A stretch of 64,000 bases of DNA, taken from assembly GCF_900343145.1 (NCBI RefSeq), contig NZ_LT996886.1, positions 930,001 to 994,000 on the forward strand, in the 5' to 3' direction. Positions 58,905 to 64,000 of this stretch are shown piece after piece. The DNA comes from Tessaracoccus timonensis (lineage in GTDB: Bacteria > Actinomycetota > Actinomycetes > Propionibacteriales > Propionibacteriaceae). Both the position numbers and the translations under genes were made by a program. Below the pieces are notes generated by a model. The model had not been told where the DNA came from. It ran no database searches and saw nothing but the letters and a program-made list of their open reading frames with translations. How positions within the stretch are numbered: position 1 is the stretch's first letter; every line of letters starts with the position of its first letter.

Positions 58905-59655
58905 CTCCCACCCCCTCATCTGGCTGGCGTTGCTCGGCGCGACGGTGGCGGCCTCGTTGCGTCTTACGCACCCGCTCATGCTGGCCGCCTTCGTGGTGGC
59001 GCTGCTTCTCACGGGCTTTTTGGCGCGCGGCCCGCGGATGGCGAGCTTCGGGTTCGCATGCGTCGGCGCGCTCGCGGCAGCGTTGCTGTGGGCGGGCTGG
59101 ACGCTGCTGGTGCCGACGGGTTCCGGCGACGTCGTGTTCTCGCTGCCCGAGCGCACCTTCGGCCCGGGCGTGCGCTTAGGTGGCGCCGTCACCACCGAGG
59201 CACTGCACCGCGGCATCACGAATGCGCTCGCGGCAAGCGCGGTGGTGCTCGCGCTCGGGGTGGCCGGGCAGCTCGTGAGCGCCCGCGGCTGGCTGTCGCT
59301 CGCGCGGCTCGCTGGCCCTCTCGCCCCCGCATTCGGCTGGCTCGCCACGTGCGGGGAGGCCTTCGCAGAGGTGGCGTCGTCGAGGCGCCAAGCTCGGGGC
59401 CGACGCCGCAAGCCCGCCCTCGACGTGTGGTTGGGCGCCGCGCGCGACGTCGCCCGGGATCTCCCCGGGGTCACTCCCAAACAGCTCCTCACCGCCCACA
59501 GTTCCGATGTGTGGCAGGCGCTCGCCGCCGTCGCGTGGGTTGCCGCCGTGGTGCTCGCTCCGCGCATCGGGGTCGTCGGGGTTGCGGTGGCGGCGCTCCT
59601 GCTGCCGATCGCCGTCGCGCTCGGAACCCCTCGAGGGGAGGCTGCGCATGGTTGA
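58897..59655 (+). CDS. ECF transporter T component (EcfT-like)
   Basis: A 252-residue membrane protein with about six TM helices and a cytoplasmic segment rich in Arg (VASSRRQARGRRRKPALDVW). That segment corresponds to the coupling-helix region with A-R-G/A-R-R motifs used by EcfT to contact the ATPases. Start GTG 58897 after GAGGAGG overlaps the upstream stop. It is the middle of the B12 operon. Confidence 0.75.
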   Translation: MTDSHPLIWLALLGATVAASLRLTHPLMLAAFVVALLLTGFLARGPRMASFGFACVGALAAALLWAGWTLLVPTGSGDVVFSLPERTFGPGVRLGGAVTTEALHRGITNALAASAVVLALGVAGQLVSARGWLSLARLAGPLAPAFGWLATCGEAFAEVASSRRQARGRRRKPALDVWLGAARDVARDLPGVTPKQLLTAHSSDVWQALAAVAWVAAVVLAPRIGVVGVAVAALLLPIAVALGTPRGEAAHG

Positions 59656-60736
59656 GTTCGACGGCGTCGGCGCCTGGCTGCCCGGACAGGGCGTGGTGCT
59701 TGACGACGTACAGTTCGCCCCGAAGTCTGGCGAGATCTGGGCGGTGGTGGGGCGCTCGGGCGCGGGCGCGTCGACGCTGCTGCGCGCCGCGAGCAACCGC
59801 CTCCCGCACGGGGCGCTACTCCGGGGCCGTATCCGGCGTCGCGGCAGCATCGTGCACGTCGGCGAATTGCCGCCCGTCGGCGTCGCCGACTACCTGGGCG
59901 CCTTCGCCCGCGAGCCCGAGTTCGACGTGGCCCGTTACGGCGCTGAACGCCACCTTCTCCACCGCACCACCTCCGTGCCGCCCGACGTGCGCGTGGGGCT
60001 ACTGCTCGCCGCACTCCACCAGGCAACGCCCGCCGACGTCGTGCTCGTCGACGCGCAACTCACCGCCGCGCCCGCCCGCATCCGCCAGGACTTCGCCGAC
60101 GAGATCGCCCGACGCGCGAAGCTCGGCGCGGCCGTCTGCTGGGCCGACCACGACCTCCCCACCCTGCTCGCCCACGCCTCGCACGTGCTCGAGCTCGGCC
60201 ACGGCCAGGTGCTCGCCGCCTGCCCCGTCGACGAATGGGTGCCCGCCACGCTGCCCGACCCACGCATCACACCCGACGATGCCCCCCGCCGCCAGGCCTT
60301 CTGTGGCCGAGCGTCGTCGACCGTTGTCGAGCCCGCTGCACTCGGCCTCACCGGCAACCCCATCGACGTCTCCGCCGGCGTCTGCCTCGGCGTCGTGTGC
60401 CGCGACGTCCGGCCAGAACCGGTGGCGCGCCGCCTCGTCGAACACCTCGGCGGCGACGTGCTGAGTTCCCGTACACCACTCAGCGCCGAGGCGCTCAACA
60501 CCAAGCTTCCGCTCTGGCTCCCTCACGTGCAGGCTGGCCTCGACGCGGTCGCGTGCCGCGCGCTGATCGCGCAGTTGTCCGGCGACAACCCGGGCGTGCG
60601 CATTATCACCGGGCGCGACGAGGCATTTCTGCGCGCGGCGTGCCACGAGATCGTCGTGATCGAGGGCGACGCCATCGTCGCCCAAGGCGCGCCGAACGCG
60701 GTCGCGGCGCTCGCCGAAGAAGGGTGGGCCGCATGA
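59648..60736 (+). CDS. Degenerate ABC ATPase of the B12 ECF module, Walker A lysine replaced
   Basis: A 362-residue protein of two ABC halves. The first half has AVVGRSGAGASTLLRAASNR, where GKST should stand: residue 41 is alanine (codon 59768-59770). Its Walker B is ADVVLVDAQLTA, without the catalytic glutamate. The LSGGQ signature is not visible, but an H-loop-like CWADHDLPTLL remains. The second half lacks a P-loop altogether and keeps only the late strands (VRIITGRDEAFLRAACHEIV). GGGGAGG precedes ATG 59648, and the gene overlaps both neighbours. It cannot hydrolyse ATP by the normal mechanism, so it may be structural or need an ATPase from elsewhere. Confidence 0.7.
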   Translation: MVEFDGVGAWLPGQGVVLDDVQFAPKSGEIWAVVGRSGAGASTLLRAASNRLPHGALLRGRIRRRGSIVHVGELPPVGVADYLGAFAREPEFDVARYGAERHLLHRTTSVPPDVRVGLLLAALHQATPADVVLVDAQLTAAPARIRQDFADEIARRAKLGAAVCWADHDLPTLLAHASHVLELGHGQVLAACPVDEWVPATLPDPRITPDDAPRRQAFCGRASSTVVEPAALGLTGNPIDVSAGVCLGVVCRDVRPEPVARRLVEHLGGDVLSSRTPLSAEALNTKLPLWLPHVQAGLDAVACRALIAQLSGDNPGVRIITGRDEAFLRAACHEIVVIEGDAIVAQGAPNAVAALAEEGWAA

Positions 60737-61632
60737 GTGCGACGAAGTGGCGCGACGCGGCACCCATCAGCGGTGTGCGAGCGCGCATCGTGACGACGCT
60801 GCTCGTCGCCCTCGCATGCACGTGGGTGGGCTGGCCGGTGTGGGGGTCGTGGACGGCTCCCGACGCGAACACCGCCCGCGCGCTGATGCCGAGCCTGCTC
60901 AGCGGGTTGGGTGGCCTACTGCTCGTGCTCGGCTGGGCGCTGTGGCGCGACGCGGGACGCCGGGCCGAGGTGTTCGCGCCAGTGGTGTTCCTCGCGACGG
61001 CTGCCGCGCTGGTGCGTCTCCTACTCTCGCCGAGCGTCTCCGGCATCGAGCCGGCGTTCGTGGTGCCCTTGCTCGCGGGCGCGGCGCTAGGCAGCCCCGC
61101 CGGGTTCCTGACCGGCGCGCTTGCGTGCCTGGGTTCGTCGGTGCTGCTCGGGCTGTATACGGAACACCTGGTGGCGCAAACCTTCGTCTGGGGTCTGTTT
61201 GGGCTTGTGGGAGGTTTCTTCCGCGGGTCAGAGACGCGTGTGGCGTGGATCGGGTGCGTGCTCGCAGGTGCGCTGCTCGGCCCCGTCTCCGGCGTGCTGC
61301 TGAACACCACGGGTTGGGTGGACGACGCAGGCGTTCCCGCCGGCGGTTTCCTGCTCGGTGCCGGTCCGTGGGAGTCCTTCACGAGGCTCGTCAACTACTC
61401 CCTCACTACGTCGTTTGCCGTCGATGCCGCCCGCGGGGTCACCACCGCGGTGCTCGCCCTCATCGTCGGCTTCCCCATGATCCGGGGCCTGCGGGCCACC
61501 GTCGGTGACCCCGTCCCCAGCACCACCCCCATTAAGCCCCCACCGCAACGCATCGACGCGGCGGCACTGCGCCGTCGCGAACGAAGCGACCGCCTCTCTA
61601 CGCTCTGGCAACCCGAAGGAGACCGACGATGA
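60733..61632 (+). CDS. ECF transporter S component (cobalamin-type) membrane protein
   Basis: A 299-residue protein with about seven TM helices (LLSGLGGLLLVLGWALW; FVVPLLAGAALGSPAGFL; LLGPVSGVLLNTTGWVDDAG) and a C-terminal cytoplasmic tail of 45 residues. The pattern resembles the CbrT-type substrate-binding subunit. Riboswitch control supports cobalamin as substrate. The ATG overlaps the ATPase stop (ATGA), and its own stop overlaps the MoxR start. Confidence 0.75.
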   Translation: MSATKWRDAAPISGVRARIVTTLLVALACTWVGWPVWGSWTAPDANTARALMPSLLSGLGGLLLVLGWALWRDAGRRAEVFAPVVFLATAAALVRLLLSPSVSGIEPAFVVPLLAGAALGSPAGFLTGALACLGSSVLLGLYTEHLVAQTFVWGLFGLVGGFFRGSETRVAWIGCVLAGALLGPVSGVLLNTTGWVDDAGVPAGGFLLGAGPWESFTRLVNYSLTTSFAVDAARGVTTAVLALIVGFPMIRGLRATVGDPVPSTTPIKPPPQRIDAAALRRRERSDRLSTLWQPEGDRR

Positions 61633-62615
61633 ACGATCAGCTGAGCCCCGCCGACCTGGAGTTCGCCACCGACCGACTCGGCGCCCTGACCACGTACTTC
61701 GACGCCGCCGTCGTCGGTCAGGAAAAGCTGCGCGTGGCGCTGCTGGCCACGCTGCTGGGAGAAGGGCACATCCTCGTCGAATCCGTGCCCGGCTTGGCGA
61801 AGACCCTTGCCGCATCCACCCTCGCTCGCTCGGTAGACGCCAGTTTCGCGCGCATCCAGTGCACCCCCGACCTGCTGCCGAGCGACATCATCGGCACCGA
61901 GGTGTTCGACCCTGCGGAGGCGAAGTTCCACACCGAGCTCGGCCCCGTGCACGCCCACTTCGTGCTGCTCGACGAAATCAACCGCTCGTCGGCGAAAACG
62001 CAGTCGGCCATGCTCGAAGCGATGCAGGAGAGGCAGACCTCCATCGGCGGTGTCACGCACGAGCTGCCGGACCCGTTCGTCGTGATGGCTACCCAAAACC
62101 CCATCGAGGAAGAGGGCACCTACGTGCTGCCGCAGGCGCAGATGGACCGCTTCCTCGTCAAGGAAGTCGTCAACTACCCCGCCGCGGACGCCGAGGTGGA
62201 GGTGCTCCGTCGCGTTCGCTCGGGCGTGTTCGAGCAGCCGGCTCCCGCCGTCGCATCGATCGACGACGTGCGTCGCCTGCGGGCGATCACGCGACAGGTG
62301 CACGTCGACGAGGCCATCGAGCGCTACATCGTCGAGCTGGTGAACGTGACCAGGCGCCCGGCGGACTTCCTGCAGTCCGACACCGCAAGGTGGATCGAGT
62401 ACGGCGCCAGCCCGCGCGCGTCGATCGCGTTCCTGCAGATCGCCCGCGCACACGCGCTGCTGCAGGGCAGGCCCCACGTCATCCCCGACGACATCACCGC
62501 GATGCGGCACGCGATTCTGCGTCACCGCATCGTGCTGACCTTCGAAGCGATGGCGGAACAGGTGCCCGTCGACGAGATCGTCGACGCAGTGTTCAACGCG
62601 GTGACGGCCCCGTAA
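61629..62615 (+). CDS. MoxR-family AAA+ ATPase
   Basis: A 328-residue MoxR ATPase. Walker A is LVESVPGLAKTLAASTLARS and Walker B is HFVLLDEINRSSAKTQSAML. Sensor 1 lies in VVMATQNPIEEEGTYVLPQA, with the arginine finger in MDRFL. A lid domain with RASIAFLQIARAHALLQGR follows. MoxR proteins act as chaperones for vWA proteins. It is coupled to the upstream B12 S-component gene by ATGA and is followed by DUF58 and vWA genes. Confidence 0.95.
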   Translation: MNDQLSPADLEFATDRLGALTTYFDAAVVGQEKLRVALLATLLGEGHILVESVPGLAKTLAASTLARSVDASFARIQCTPDLLPSDIIGTEVFDPAEAKFHTELGPVHAHFVLLDEINRSSAKTQSAMLEAMQERQTSIGGVTHELPDPFVVMATQNPIEEEGTYVLPQAQMDRFLVKEVVNYPAADAEVEVLRRVRSGVFEQPAPAVASIDDVRRLRAITRQVHVDEAIERYIVELVNVTRRPADFLQSDTARWIEYGASPRASIAFLQIARAHALLQGRPHVIPDDITAMRHAILRHRIVLTFEAMAEQVPVDEIVDAVFNAVTAP

Positions 62616-62616
62616 C

Positions 62617-63495
62617 ATGGCCCGGCTCACTCGTGTGCGCACCGAGGTGATGCTCGCTACCCGAGGCAAGGTGAGCGGGTGGCTCGACGGTGCCCACCCG
62701 TCGGTGAACGCGGGGCGTTCGCTGGAGTTTCACGACGTGCGGGAGTACGTGCGCGGCGACGACGTCGCCGACATCGACTGGAAGGCGTCTGCGCGTCGTG
62801 GCGAGCTGCTGGTGCAACGGCACGTGGCCGAACGCCGCACGACGCTGCTCGTCGCGCTTGCCACGGGACAGTCGATGGCGGCGATGGCCGGCCCGTCGAC
62901 GCTCAAACGTGAACTCATGCTCGATACCGCCGCAACACTCGCGAGCCTCGCGCTGGCCGGCGGCGACTACGTCGGCATGCTGCATTGGGGGGCCGCTGGC
63001 GCTCTCGCGGCGCGCCCAAGCACCAGAGCCGTGCGGGTGGAGCGCATGCTCACGCAGGCGGAGCGTGCCTGCGATCCCACTTCCCCCGACGGCGACCTCC
63101 CGGTGCTCTTGGAGCGCACCGGCACGTCCATTCGGCGCCGAGGGATCGTCGCGGTGGTCACGGGCGACATCGACGTCGACGCCAACCTCGAGCTGCATCT
63201 GCGCCGGCTCGCCGTGCAGCACACCGTGGTGCACGTGGTGGTGCCCGACGTCGACCCCACCGACGAGCGCATCTCGCGCCCGGTGCACGACCTCATCGCA
63301 GCGCGCGAACTCCCGCGCGCGCTGTTGCGTGATCCCGCGCTGGCCACCGCGTGGCGAGCCGACGTGGCAGACCGCGCGACGCGTCGGAGCGCAGCACTGT
63401 CGAGGCTTGCCATCCCGACGGTGACCCTCACCCCCGGCAGTCCTGTTGTGCCGCAGCTGCTTTCCTGGTTGAGGAGTGTGCGTCGTGCTGCTTGA
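62617..63495 (+). CDS. DUF58 protein of the MoxR operon
   Basis: A 292-residue protein. The DUF58 signature GRSLEFHDVREYVRGDDVAD, then IDWKASARRGELLVQRHVAE, is clear. The C-terminal part resembles a vWA fold (TTLLVALATGQSMAAM), with D-x-S replaced. It starts one base after the MoxR stop region and overlaps the next gene. No membrane helix is visible. Confidence 0.92.
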   Translation: MARLTRVRTEVMLATRGKVSGWLDGAHPSVNAGRSLEFHDVREYVRGDDVADIDWKASARRGELLVQRHVAERRTTLLVALATGQSMAAMAGPSTLKRELMLDTAATLASLALAGGDYVGMLHWGAAGALAARPSTRAVRVERMLTQAERACDPTSPDGDLPVLLERTGTSIRRRGIVAVVTGDIDVDANLELHLRRLAVQHTVVHVVVPDVDPTDERISRPVHDLIAARELPRALLRDPALATAWRADVADRATRRSAALSRLAIPTVTLTPGSPVVPQLLSWLRSVRRAA

Positions 63496-63952
63496 ACTGC
63501 CGCCCATCGAACCTGTCGTGGCTGCTTCCTGGTGGTGGTGGCTGGTTGCCGTCGGGGGGCTCGTCCTGGCGCTCGGGGTGCTCGCCGTCGGCGTGTGGCG
63601 CTGGCGCGCGCTGCGCCCGTCGCCGCCGGAGGCGGACACGTCGCTGGAGCGGCTGCGGGAATCCGCGCTGGAGCAGGTGGGTGCCGATGCGCGCCTAGCG
63701 CAGCCCAAGGACGCTGCCCAGGCGCTCAGCCGGACGGTGCGGCGCTTCGTCGGTGTGGCTTCCGGGGGGAGCGCCGACTACGAAACCGCAAGCCAGCTGG
63801 CTGCTGCCGCGGAGCGTGACCGGCGGCTGGCTCCCGTCGCGGCGTTGGTGAGCGACCTGCAAGAGGTGAGCTTCTCTGCATCCCCCGGCGACGACTTCGA
63901 CGTGGCCGCGCACGCGGAGCAGGCGCGGGAGGTGATTCGCGCATGGCGTTGA
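63485..63952 (+). CDS. DUF4381-like membrane protein of the MoxR operon
   Basis: A 155-residue protein with one TM helix near the start (WWWWLVAVGGLVLALGVLAV) and a helical cytoplasmic domain. GTG 63485 has GAGGAG eight bases upstream; GTG 63476 is the alternative. Size, topology and position between DUF58 and a vWA gene match the DUF4381-type subunit of Bat/MoxR operons. Confidence 0.7.
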   Translation: MLLELPPIEPVVAASWWWWLVAVGGLVLALGVLAVGVWRWRALRPSPPEADTSLERLRESALEQVGADARLAQPKDAAQALSRTVRRFVGVASGGSADYETASQLAAAAERDRRLAPVAALVSDLQEVSFSASPGDDFDVAAHAEQAREVIRAWR

Positions 63953-64000
63953 GTCAGCCGTGGTGGGGTGTGGCGGTGATCGTCGCCGCCACACTGGTGG
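63943..64000 (+). CDS. Start of a BatA-like vWA protein gene (3' end outside the window)
   Basis: GGGAGG precedes ATG 63943, which overlaps the previous gene by 10 bp. The first 19 residues, MALSQPWWGVAVIVAATL and on, look like the N-terminal membrane helix of BatA/vWA proteins that regularly follow DUF58 genes. The product is inferred from context. Confidence 0.55.
   Translation, partial: MALSQPWWGVAVIVAATLV

Overview
The window is high-GC DNA with actinobacterial hallmarks. These include the block gyrB-gyrA-DUF3566-tRNA-Ile, a mycothiol-era DsbA-like reductase, type VII (WXG) genes, many GTG starts, and many ATGA/GTGA stop-start overlaps. Several genes appear to be leaderless, with a TAnnnT -10 box six bases before the ATG. 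A cobalamin-controlled ECF transporter operon and the dispersed repeat types fit a member of the Propionibacteriaceae or a close relative. That placement is inference.

Layout. 1-1118: 3' end of ileS. 1131-4000: a scrapyard of broken IS481 and IS3 elements around a decayed secreted-protein/lipoprotein pair. 4.0-10.2 kb: small metabolic and accessory genes (GNAT, MerR plus aldo/keto reductase, a decayed RelE-type toxin locus, Gfo/Idh oxidoreductase, two paralogous double-GNAT acetyltransferases). Three copies of a 76-bp palindrome bracket the two paralogues. 10.5-11.7 kb: aspartokinase lysC.

11.8-28.1 kb (minus strand): the most unusual region, ten tightly coupled genes read from 28116 down to 11789. 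In order: small membrane protein; secreted and membrane-anchored vWA protein; very large tubulin-like protein; large membrane/coiled-coil protein; membrane protein with a Pro/Gln-rich tail; protein with FN3-like repeats; GTPase-associated protein (GAP1-like); vWA-like protein; P-loop (DO-GTPase-like) protein; TerD-like protein. Together they look like an envelope-associated NTP-dependent machine of unknown role. Its promoter region is shared with a divergent BCCT osmolyte transporter.

28-36 kb: BCCT transporter, rhomboid protease, YibE/F protein, then a phage-like remnant (small DUF7296-like protein, unknown protein, primase truncated at Walker A). An IS1634 relic fused in frame to the tail of a sugar-isomerase-like gene follows, then a paired SMR exporter. 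36-45.5 kb: DoxX, a secreted/lipoprotein pair with a frameshift in a Ser-Pro tract, a repeat-rich intergenic region, a DUF885 metalloprotein, a DsbA-like reductase, a three-gene type VII lipase-effector module, and a DUF1349 protein. 45.6-55.5 kb: tRNA-Ile, DUF3566, gyrA, gyrB, HAD phosphatase, DUF1345, fructosamine kinase, a DnaA-box-like cluster, lgt, and tRNA-Ala with a strong terminator.

55.7-64 kb: 3-methyladenine glycosylase, then a B12-riboswitch operon. It encodes a secreted DUF4430-like, putatively cobalamin-binding protein, a second anchored surface protein, an ECF T component, a degenerate ABC ATPase lacking the Walker A lysine, and an S component. The operon runs by ATGA overlap straight into MoxR-DUF58-(DUF4381-like)-BatA-like genes that leave the window. 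At least six kinds of palindromic intergenic repeat are scattered through the window.
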